From a bacterium (GTDB lineage Bacteria; Ratteibacteria; UBA8468), in the NCBI GenBank assembly GCA_030637775.1, contig DAOWFY010000134.1, positions 1 through 5,698 on the forward strand: 5,698 nt of DNA, given 5' to 3'. A program made the position numbers and the translations under genes. Below the pieces are notes generated by a model that did no database searches, was not told where the DNA came from, and saw only the letters and a program-made list of their open reading frames with translations. Position 1 is the first letter of the stretch, and each line of letters begins with the position of its first letter. Shown here piece after piece: positions 1 to 5,651 of the stretch.

Positions 1-1632
1 CGTCAAAAATCGAGCAAAAATAAAAAAATAGGTGAGATCCTCATCGATCTCGGCTATATCAAGGAGGACGATCTTTTTGTCTCCCTTTCCGAGCAACTCT
101 CCCTTCCTTATCTAAAAGAGATTCCAACCGAGACCTCCTCCGAACTCATTTCTAAATTTCCTCTTTCTTTTCTGAAAACTTATAGAATATTTCCTTTAAA
201 AAGGGAAGGAGGGAAGATAATAGTTGTGATGGCAGATCACACCGCTCCTTCCATCGATGAATTGGAGCTAATTTTGGGCATAGGAATAAAGAGAGTATTG
301 GGAAAAGGTTCTGAAATTACAAGAGCTATTGAGAGATGCTATTATCGACCGGAAGATTCCTCGAAAGTGGAGGAGGATTTAAGCAAGGAAGCAGAGAGCA
401 CATCCTTAGCCACAGATTTTCTTCCCGATGAGCCAGGCAACCTTCTTGATCTTGCTACCAGAGCTCCGATCATCAGAGCGGTAAATCAGATTATCTTCCA
501 GGCGATAGAAAAGAGGGCAACCGATATTCATATTCAATCCTTAGAGAATAGTCTAAAGGTACGCTATCGGATCGATGGTCTTCTTTATGATGCCTTTGAT
601 TTTCCCCGGAGGTTTCAGCCGGCAATCGTCTCCCGGATAAAGGTCATCTCCAGACTCAATATTGCTGAACGGCGCTTACCCCAAGATGGAAGAACTACGA
701 TCAAGTTTGATGAGCGGGAACTTGATATCCGCATCTCGATCATGCCTACCTTCTTTGGCGAGAATGTGGTGCTTCGTCTCTTGGATAAAGCCACCTTTCT
801 TTTTGGTTTGGGATCTCTGGGACTCTGCCCTGAGAACTTCAATATCTTCAGCCATCTGATTGGGAGTGATCATGGTATTATTCTCTTGACCGGTCCCACC
901 GGCAGTGGCAAAACAACCACCCTCTATGCTGCCCTTGACCGGATTAATTCTCCCACCAAAAATATCATCACCTTAGAGGATCCGGTTGAATATCAATTAG
1001 AAGGAATAAATCAGATTCAAACCAATCCTAAGATTGGTCTTTCCTTTGCCAATGGACTTCGCTCCATCCTCAGGCATGATCCGGACATTATGATGGTCGG
1101 AGAGATCAGGGATTTAGAGACCGCCGAGATGGCGATTCAAGCCTCCCTTACAGGGCACCTGGTCTTTTCTACTCTCCATACCAACGATTCTGCTTCTGCC
1201 ATTACCAGATTGCTCGATATGGGAATAGAGCCTTACCTTATTTCCTCCTCACTTTTGGCGGTGATGGCTCAGCGACTGGTACGACTCATTTGCAAGGATT
1301 GCCAGAGTCCCTATCATCCTTCAGCAAGTGATCTCGAGGGTTTAGTAGAAATTGGCTTAAAAAAAGCTGATTTGGGTAATCGCAGACTTTTGAAAGGTGA
1401 GGGCTGTAAAACATGTCTGCAGACAGGATACCGGGGCAGGACAGGCATCTTTGAACTTTTGGTCATTAATGATGAAATCAAGAGATTAATTATGGAGAAG
1501 AAACCAGCCCATCTCATTAAGAAAAGTGCTGCTGATAGCGGAATGAAGATACTGCGGGCCGATGGGGCAGAGAAGGTCTCGAGGAATATCACCACCGTAG
1601 AGGAGGTCTTAAGGGTTACTCAAGAAGAGTAG
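1..1632 (+). CDS. gspE: Type II secretion system assembly ATPase GspE (5' partial)
   Basis: Cytoplasmic hexameric ATPase that powers pseudopilus assembly through the GspF/GspL platform. The frame is open from base 1 with no stop, so the gene starts upstream; 543 residues are visible. The GTG/ATG at 226/229 are internal, because the residues before them form a typical N-terminal GspE/PilB domain (KIGEILIDLGYI near residue 9, then a predicted alpha/beta fold to about 105). Visible ATPase motifs: Walker A GPTGSGKT (298-305), Asp box ITLEDPVEY (about 323-331), Walker B with DPDIMMVGEIRD (catalytic Glu at 368), His box TGHLVFSTLHTND (His 386 and 393). A zinc-type tetracysteine follows, CKDC (431-434) and CKTC (469-472). 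All key residues are present, so it looks functional. PilB of type IV pili is the main alternative, but the gspFGHIJ neighbours favour GspE. It ends in TAG one base before a large inverted repeat. Confidence 0.97.
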   Translation, partial: RQKSSKNKKIGEILIDLGYIKEDDLFVSLSEQLSLPYLKEIPTETSSELISKFPLSFLKTYRIFPLKREGGKIIVVMADHTAPSIDELELILGIGIKRVLGKGSEITRAIERCYYRPEDSSKVEEDLSKEAESTSLATDFLPDEPGNLLDLATRAPIIRAVNQIIFQAIEKRATDIHIQSLENSLKVRYRIDGLLYDAFDFPRRFQPAIVSRIKVISRLNIAERRLPQDGRTTIKFDERELDIRISIMPTFFGENVVLRLLDKATFLFGLGSLGLCPENFNIFSHLIGSDHGIILLTGPTGSGKTTTLYAALDRINSPTKNIITLEDPVEYQLEGINQIQTNPKIGLSFANGLRSILRHDPDIMMVGEIRDLETAEMAIQASLTGHLVFSTLHTNDSASAITRLLDMGIEPYLISSSLLAVMAQRLVRLICKDCQSPYHPSASDLEGLVEIGLKKADLGNRRLLKGEGCKTCLQTGYRGRTGIFELLVINDEIKRLIMEKKPAHLIKKSAADSGMKILRADGAEKVSRNITTVEEVLRVTQEE

Positions 1633-1636
1633 GAGG
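1631..1636 (+). promoter_or_regulatory. Displaced Shine-Dalgarno AGGAGG, probably the original gspF RBS
   Basis: AGGAGG overlaps the gspE stop codon and sits 74 bases before the gspF ATG at 1711, too far to act in linear RNA. If the palindrome 1633-1703 is mentally removed, the AGGA(G) at its left foot lies about 7-9 bases from that ATG, which is ideal spacing. No other Shine-Dalgarno is visible just before 1711. A folded hairpin could bring the two together, although part of the motif would then be base-paired. The role is inferred, and some of the G residues may belong to the repeat itself. Confidence 0.35.
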
Positions 1637-1703
1637 GGTCAGGTCTCAACATTTGACAAAATGTTTATGTGATAAATTGTCAAATGTTGAGACCTGACCC
1701 CTC
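1633..1703. repeat. Perfect 27-bp inverted repeat, REP/MITE-like palindrome
   Basis: The left arm 1633-1659 (begins GAGGGGTCAGGTCTCAAC) is the exact reverse complement of the right arm 1677-1703, with a 17-base A/T-rich loop (1660-1676). It exactly fills the space between the gspE stop and the region just before the gspF start. A GTAG tetranucleotide (1629-1632, overlapping the gspE stop) abuts the left foot. In REP elements mobilised by RAYT transposases a GTAG/GGAG-type tetranucleotide sits at this position, but four bases can match by chance. There is no T-run after the right arm, so it does not look like an intrinsic terminator. It is most simply a non-autonomous mobile palindrome; no transposase gene is present in the window. 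In mRNA it would form a very stable stem that could affect decay or gspF translation. Confidence 0.85.
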
Positions 1704-1710
1704 ATTCACC

Positions 1711-2925
1711 ATGAATACATTTTCTTATCAGGCGCTTAATAGAAAGGGTCGACGGGTTACCGGAACTATCAGTGCAGCGGATAGAAGAGAGTCGCGACTG
1801 CTTTTAAGAAAGGATGGCTTCTATCCAATTCAGATTGCTGAAAGAGCAAGTAAGGAAGTTTCTACACTTAGATTAGGTTTTCGCTCGCGAGGAAAGGGAG
1901 AAGAATTGGTGGTGCTCTTCCGAGAACTTTCTACCTTGGTAAGTGCTCATCTGCCTCTGGTAGAGGCACTTGGCGCCGTAGCCTCCTCCCTGAGGAACGA
2001 GTATCTAAAAAAGGTTATTTCTGAAATTAGAGAAGATGTAGCCGAGGGCAAAAGTTTCTCAGCTGCTTTAGAAAATTACCAGGGCCGCCTCTTCTCTCCT
2101 GTCTTTGTCCATATGGTGAAGGCTTCTGAGAGAAGTGGCAGTTTGCCAATAGTTCTCTCTCGGTTTGCCGATTTTCAAGAGAAATCCCTCTACCTTAAGA
2201 ATAGAATTCTTTCTATTCTTACCTATCCTATTGTAATGACTATTGTTGGACTCTCAGTACTCTTTTTCCTCTTTACCTTTGTTGTTCCTACCCTGACTAA
2301 AATATTTGCCGAGAGCAATCTTCGTCTACCCTTATTTACCACTATTTTGCTCAAGTTCAGTAATTTTCTCCGAGGATACTGGCTCTTAGTCCTTTTTCTT
2401 CCGGTTACTTTAATAATTGGTATTAGGAGGTATAGCCGAACACCTTCCGGCTCCCTAAGGTGCGATCGTCTTAAATTAAGGATTCCCTTCCTGGCCAATA
2501 TTTTGCGCAAAGCCGATATTGCCAATTTCAGTAGAACACTTTCTGCGCTTCTCTCCGGCGGGGTTGATTTGCTGACATCTTTCGCTATTCTAAAGGGGAT
2601 TGTCCAAAGCCGTCTCTTTGCCCAGAGTATAGAAAGAACAAGACAGGATCTAGGGAAAGGAATACCGTTGAGCAATAGTCTTGCCCGGGGGAAATTTTTC
2701 CCACCCGCTGCCCTTTCCCTTATTGCTGCTGGAGAGAAGAGTGGAGAGATGGAGATTATGCTTACGAAGATTGCTGACCTTTATGAAGGGGAGGTAGAGG
2801 CAAAAACGATGAGGCTGATCTCTCTTTTGGAACCAATAATGATTCTTCTGATGGGGCTGGTTGTTGGTTTTCTGGTTTTGGCAATTCTTCTCCCCATCTT
2901 TGAAATTAGTCAGACAATCAGATGA
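1711..2925 (+). CDS. gspF: Type II secretion system inner-membrane platform protein GspF
   Basis: Polytopic inner-membrane protein of the T2SS platform that works with GspE and GspL to insert pseudopilins into the growing pseudopilus. It has 404 residues, the normal family length. The ATG at 1711 was chosen because MNTFSYQALNRKGRRVTG is a canonical GspF start; an in-frame GTG at 1669 would only add codons from the upstream palindrome. Two T2SSF domains are visible, about 68-190 and 272-393, each with a matching signature: ASERSGSLPIVL (138-149) and AGEKSGEMEIML (340-351). Hydrophobic segments lie at about 168-193, 222-238 and 372-397, giving the usual three-helix topology. The stop TGA overlaps the gspG ATG as ATGA, implying translational coupling. 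A PilC-type homologue is the only real alternative, and context argues against it. No Shine-Dalgarno is seen immediately upstream. Confidence 0.96.
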   Translation: MNTFSYQALNRKGRRVTGTISAADRRESRLLLRKDGFYPIQIAERASKEVSTLRLGFRSRGKGEELVVLFRELSTLVSAHLPLVEALGAVASSLRNEYLKKVISEIREDVAEGKSFSAALENYQGRLFSPVFVHMVKASERSGSLPIVLSRFADFQEKSLYLKNRILSILTYPIVMTIVGLSVLFFLFTFVVPTLTKIFAESNLRLPLFTTILLKFSNFLRGYWLLVLFLPVTLIIGIRRYSRTPSGSLRCDRLKLRIPFLANILRKADIANFSRTLSALLSGGVDLLTSFAILKGIVQSRLFAQSIERTRQDLGKGIPLSNSLARGKFFPPAALSLIAAGEKSGEMEIMLTKIADLYEGEVEAKTMRLISLLEPIMILLMGLVVGFLVLAILLPIFEISQTIR

Positions 2926-3446
2926 AAATGAATAGAAAAAATGGAAAAAATGGGACACATCCTAATTTTTATTTATCTACGAGGTCGGAAAAATGGGATG
3001 TGTCCCTATTTTTTAAAAAAGGGTTTACTTTGATTGAGTTGATGGTGGTGTTGATCATTCTTTCCACACTGGCGATGATTGTAATGCCCAGGATATTCGG
3101 TAGAGTGGAGCAGGCCAAAAGGACAGCAACAATGGTGCAGATCAAAAATTTTGAGATGGCACTCCGGCTCTTTTATCTTGACAATGGTTTCTATCCCGAT
3201 ACTGAACAGGGATTAGAGGCCTTAGTAAAGGAACCTGCATTTGGTCGGATTCCCGAGAAATGGCGAGAGGGAGGATACTTAGAAAAGGGAAAAGTTCCTT
3301 TAGACCCCTGGAGAAATCCCTATCTTTATCTCTCCCCGGGAATTTACAATAAGGAGTATGATATTGTCTCTTATGGAAGGGATGGTGAGGAGGGAGGGGA
3401 AGGAGCAGACAAAGATATTGAAAGTTGGAGCATTGAGGAGAGCTAA
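2922..3446 (+). CDS. gspG: Major pseudopilin GspG with unusually long leader
   Basis: Main structural subunit of the T2SS pseudopilus. The prepilin motif FKKG|FTLIELMVVLIILSTLA places GspO/PilD cleavage after Gly34, with Glu at mature position 5 and a hydrophobic helix. The mature part is 140 residues. Its C-terminal stretch DPWRNPYLYLSPG and the loop YGRDGEEGGEGADKDIESW match the GspG calcium-binding region. The ATG at 2922 overlaps the gspF stop (ATGA), which supports it. It gives a 34-residue leader, much longer than the usual 6-12, because a hairpin repeat (2945-3014) is read in frame within it. An alternative GTG at 3000 would give an ordinary 8-residue leader (MSLFFKKG), but it lies in the hairpin stem and lacks a good Shine-Dalgarno. 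Function is certain; the start is moderately sure. Confidence 0.95.
   Translation: MKMNRKNGKNGTHPNFYLSTRSEKWDVSLFFKKGFTLIELMVVLIILSTLAMIVMPRIFGRVEQAKRTATMVQIKNFEMALRLFYLDNGFYPDTEQGLEALVKEPAFGRIPEKWREGGYLEKGKVPLDPWRNPYLYLSPGIYNKEYDIVSYGRDGEEGGEGADKDIESWSIEES
2945..3014. repeat. Imperfect hairpin repeat inside the gspG leader codons, REP/MITE-like
   Basis: A perfect 11-bp core pairs GGGACACATCC (2952-2962) with GGATGTGTCCC (2996-3006). It extends outward by A-tract/T-tract pairing (2945-2950 with 3009-3014, one bulged T at 3007) and inward by AT pairs (2966-2970 with 2989-2993), leaving a loop at about 2971-2988. It resembles a REP or MITE palindrome but differs in sequence from the one at 1633-1703, so the two seem to be separate families. 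It carries no stop in the gspG frame and supplies most of the predicted leader peptide. The stem followed by six T residues also resembles an intrinsic terminator, and the mirror-image A-tract gives the same look on the other strand. Confidence 0.75.
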
Positions 3447-3936
3447 AGGGTTTACTCTGATTGAACTTGCTCTTGTTGCTCTTCTTATCTCCATTTCCCT
3501 TTTGATCTTTGCCCCCGCAGTTTCCACTCTTGTTTCCTCCTATAAACAAGATTCTGCACTTCTAAGGATTGAAACATTTTTAAATTATCATCAGGGGGAG
3601 GTAGAGAGATCGGGAAAGGAGAGAAGATTCTGTTTAGACTTGGAGAAAGGAGAATACTGGGCAGAACTAAAGGAGGATGACGATTTCTTTGAGGTGACCG
3701 AGGTCTTAGGAAAAAGAACGGTTCTTCCCCGAAATCTTTTCTTTGTTGACCTGCTGACCTTGGAAGGAAAGTTTAGCGAAGGGATAGGAGATTTTTCCAT
3801 TTCGCTCTTTTCTATTGAGCCCGCCATTATCCATCTCAAAGATAAAGAGGAAAGACAGTATTCTCTCTATTGGAAACCACTATCGGGCAAGATAGAAATC
3901 TACGATGGGTATATTGAAGAAGAAGAGGCTCGTTAG
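3418..3936 (+). CDS. gspH: Minor pseudopilin, GspH-like
   Basis: Predicted minor pseudopilin, thought to sit at or near the pseudopilus tip. The class III leader RRAKG|FTLIELALVALLISISLLIF places cleavage after Gly11 with Glu at mature +5. The rest (about 36-172) is a soluble, charged, probably beta-rich domain with a single Cys and an acidic EEEE end, consistent in size with GspH. Assignment to GspH rests mainly on order, directly after gspG and before gspI/gspJ; I see no decisive GspH motif, so the subtype is less certain than the pseudopilin class. The TTG at 3418 was chosen because it gives an 11-residue leader, with AGGAG at 3401-3405 (12-base spacing) and a modest 29-base overlap with gspG. 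TTG 3433, ATG 3382 or ATG 3358 are alternatives, the last two giving leaders of 23 and 31 residues. Confidence 0.85.
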   Translation: MKVGALRRAKGFTLIELALVALLISISLLIFAPAVSTLVSSYKQDSALLRIETFLNYHQGEVERSGKERRFCLDLEKGEYWAELKEDDDFFEVTEVLGKRTVLPRNLFFVDLLTLEGKFSEGIGDFSISLFSIEPAIIHLKDKEERQYSLYWKPLSGKIEIYDGYIEEEEAR

Positions 3937-3940
3937 AAAA

Positions 3941-4672
3941 ATGAAAAAGAATTTTTTGGCAAAAGTACTTTTTGTTTTTCTTCTTATAAATCAGTTAACT
4001 ATAGCCTGGGCAGAATTAGAGAAAGATAAATTCAGTCCGGAGGAATGGGAAAGAATGAAGAAGTTAGGAATTGTCTCTGAGGAAAAGACATTAGAAAATA
4101 AGCAGGAAGGGAAAGGGATTCTTGGAGTAGCCGCTGGTGGTCGGCTGGTTATGCGGGCTAATAACCATACGATATTGGTCATTCTTATTCCGCTAAAGAA
4201 ACTCGACGAGTGGGGAAGGTATTGGGGTCTGGATCGTTCCCGGCCTGCCTATCTTGCGATGATCGATGAAAAGTTTTCTAATGTTACCGTAGAAGGGATT
4301 ACTCCCGGGATATATGAACTTTACGCCAATATTAAATTTTCTCACTATGACTATGATGCTGTCGTCTTCAGATATAAGGTAGAGATGGAAGCCGGAATGA
4401 AGGCAAATATAGCCCTTTCCCCTATTCATGGCGATGTTCATCAAAATAACACTGCCGTTGGAAAGCATGCTCATTTTACCGATTGTCACGATCCACCCCC
4501 TCGCTCCCGTCCTCGAATTTCAATAGCCGTAAAACGGATAGAAAATCTCTGTCATTATTCTTCAATCTTTGCCCTTAAGGAGATGGAAGAAAGATGGGCA
4601 GGAGAAAAAAGTAATATCTATAAAGAATCATATGGTATAGAATTGATAGTGAAAGATCCGTATGGAAGATAA
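3941..4672 (+). CDS. Exported protein of unknown function within the T2SS operon
   Basis: I do not recognise this 243-residue protein. The ATG at 3941 is preferred over the ATG at 3905 because it gives a clean Sec signal peptide: MKKN, a hydrophobic core (about 5-19), and an A-x-A site ending IAWA (21-24); there is no lipobox Cys. The mature protein is therefore probably periplasmic or secreted. Its N-terminal part (25-58) is charged and helical in appearance. Residues about 60-160 look beta-rich, with VEGITPGIYELYA recalling carboxypeptidase-regulatory-like or transthyretin-like beta-sandwich repeats, a weak resemblance. Residues 163-183 are His-rich (His 163, 167, 176, 178, 183), and the only two Cys (182, 204) both occur as Cys-His, so a disulfide or metal site is possible. 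It starts 4 bases after gspH and overlaps gspI by 11, so it is co-expressed with the pseudopilins. It has no prepilin motif and is not itself a pseudopilin. A role as a T2SS accessory or substrate is inference. Confidence 0.85.
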   Translation: MKKNFLAKVLFVFLLINQLTIAWAELEKDKFSPEEWERMKKLGIVSEEKTLENKQEGKGILGVAAGGRLVMRANNHTILVILIPLKKLDEWGRYWGLDRSRPAYLAMIDEKFSNVTVEGITPGIYELYANIKFSHYDYDAVVFRYKVEMEAGMKANIALSPIHGDVHQNNTAVGKHAHFTDCHDPPPRSRPRISIAVKRIENLCHYSSIFALKEMEERWAGEKSNIYKESYGIELIVKDPYGR

Positions 4673-5018
4673 TAAGAATAAGGGATTTACGCTTTTGGAG
4701 GTTCTCATTAGTTTGGCAATTATTGCTCTTGCCCTTACAGTAATTTTGAAGGCCCAATTTTATAACTTAAAGCTTTGCGCCGAATCAAAGAATATTCTGA
4801 TCGCAAAAATATTAGCCCAGGAGAAGATGGCAGAGGTTGAATTAACTGAGGAGTTAGAAGTAGGGGAGGGGATCTTTCCTGAAAATAAAGATTTTTCCTG
4901 GGCGCTGGGCTCTAATGAAGTTGAAGAGAATCTGAAAGAGGTCAATCTGACAATAACCTGGAAAGAAGGTAATTTAACAAAGGATTTCTGTATTACTACC
5001 TATTTACTACAAGATTAA
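4662..5018 (+). CDS. gspI: Minor pseudopilin GspI
   Basis: Minor pseudopilin that nucleates the tip complex with GspJ and GspK. It has 118 residues, close to the usual GspI length. The leader MEDNKNKG|FTLLEVLISLAIIALALTVIL gives cleavage after Gly8 and Glu at mature +5. The segment ILIAKILAQEKMAEVEL (45-61) matches the family pattern of an Ala-rich helix ending in a Glu/Met-Ala-Glu motif. The C-terminal part (about 76-105, including LKEVNLTITW) fits the small beta-sheet domain. Two Cys (39 and 110) could pair. The ATG at 4662 lies inside the end of the preceding gene (11-base overlap), suggesting coupling. The segment encoding GFTLLEV is identical in DNA over 20 bases to that in gspJ. Confidence 0.9.
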   Translation: MEDNKNKGFTLLEVLISLAIIALALTVILKAQFYNLKLCAESKNILIAKILAQEKMAEVELTEELEVGEGIFPENKDFSWALGSNEVEENLKEVNLTITWKEGNLTKDFCITTYLLQD

Positions 5019-5095
5019 ATTAATCTGAAAGACTAATTACGTATATTACTACTGAAGACAGTAGAGAGTTGAGTGTCGTAATTTGCTGGAAAGTT

Positions 5096-5626
5096 ATGAT
5101 TAAGAAAGGATTTACGCTTTTGGAGGTCCTGATTACTATCGTCATTACCTTTCTGATGATGGGGATAATTTATGGTTCCTGGAAAGCCATTTTTGGAACG
5201 ATGAAAGGAAGTAGCAAACTGCTCAGGGACTATCAGACCAGTAGCCTTCTTTTAAGGAGGGTGGGTGAGGAAATTGCTTCTGCCTATGTAGCCTCCGATT
5301 TACCATTCCAGGGAAAGAAACAGGAGATGGACTTTTTCACGACTAAAAACTCCGGTAAATCCGATCTTGCCAAGATCAGTTACTTTTTACGCCAGAATGA
5401 AGAAGAGGAACTTTTTCTTCTTCGCAGAGAATCCATTCCTCTTTCTGAAACTATTAGTAGAGCCTTTTCTCTTGCGCCAATAAAGCAGATTTCGTTTCAA
5501 TACTTTGATGGAGAAGAATGGTCTTTTTCATGGGATTCGGAAACAAAATTGCCTCGTTCAGTAGCTATTTTGCTGAAGTTGGGAGAAGAGCTCCAGTTTT
5601 CTACCATTATTCCCTTAAGGAGATGA
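5096..5626 (+). CDS. gspJ: Minor pseudopilin GspJ
   Basis: Tip-complex minor pseudopilin, partner of GspI and GspK. The ATG at 5096 was chosen: it gives a short leader MIKKG|FTLLEVLITIVITFLMMG (cleavage after Gly5, Glu at mature +5) and has a weak GGAAAG just upstream. An in-frame TTG at 5069 would add nine residues. It has 176 residues, somewhat short for the family but apparently complete. The central LLLRRVGEEIASAYV helix and the C-terminal pattern YFDGEEWSFSWDSE...LPRSVAILLKL with a final beta strand (STIIPLRR) are characteristic of GspJ. It is separated from gspI by 77 bases, the largest gap in the operon apart from the repeat-bearing one. Its stop TGA overlaps an ATG (ATGA at 5623-5626) preceded by AAGGAG, as if another gene had once been coupled here. 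Confidence 0.9.
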   Translation: MIKKGFTLLEVLITIVITFLMMGIIYGSWKAIFGTMKGSSKLLRDYQTSSLLLRRVGEEIASAYVASDLPFQGKKQEMDFFTTKNSGKSDLAKISYFLRQNEEEELFLLRRESIPLSETISRAFSLAPIKQISFQYFDGEEWSFSWDSETKLPRSVAILLKLGEELQFSTIIPLRR

Positions 5627-5651
5627 CTAAAGTTTGTTCGCTCGGGCTTTC

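Noticed and set aside
226-231. GTG/ATG as the start of gspE
   Set aside because: The same frame is open back to base 1 and upstream residues form the conserved N-terminal domain of GspE, so these are internal codons.
1633-1703. Rho-independent terminator after gspE
   Set aside because: The stem is followed by CATTCACC with no T-run, and gspF follows at once in the same direction.
1669-1710. GTG 1669 as the gspF start
   Set aside because: The extra residues would come from the palindrome loop and right arm, while ATG 1711 begins a canonical GspF N-terminus.
2223-2675. 150-codon open frame on the minus strand inside gspF
   Set aside because: It lies wholly opposite a well-supported gspF, is rich in Arg/Lys/Ser as expected for an antisense shadow, and shows no recognisable motif or start context.
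3142-3549. 135-codon open frame on the minus strand across gspG/gspH
   Set aside because: It is opposite two motif-bearing pseudopilin genes and has low-complexity Pro/Ser/Lys composition typical of the antisense of purine-rich coding DNA.
5019-5095. Promoter or hairpin in the gspI-gspJ spacer
   Set aside because: Only a short imperfect inverted repeat and loosely AT-rich sequence are visible; no convincing -35/-10 pair or stable stem.
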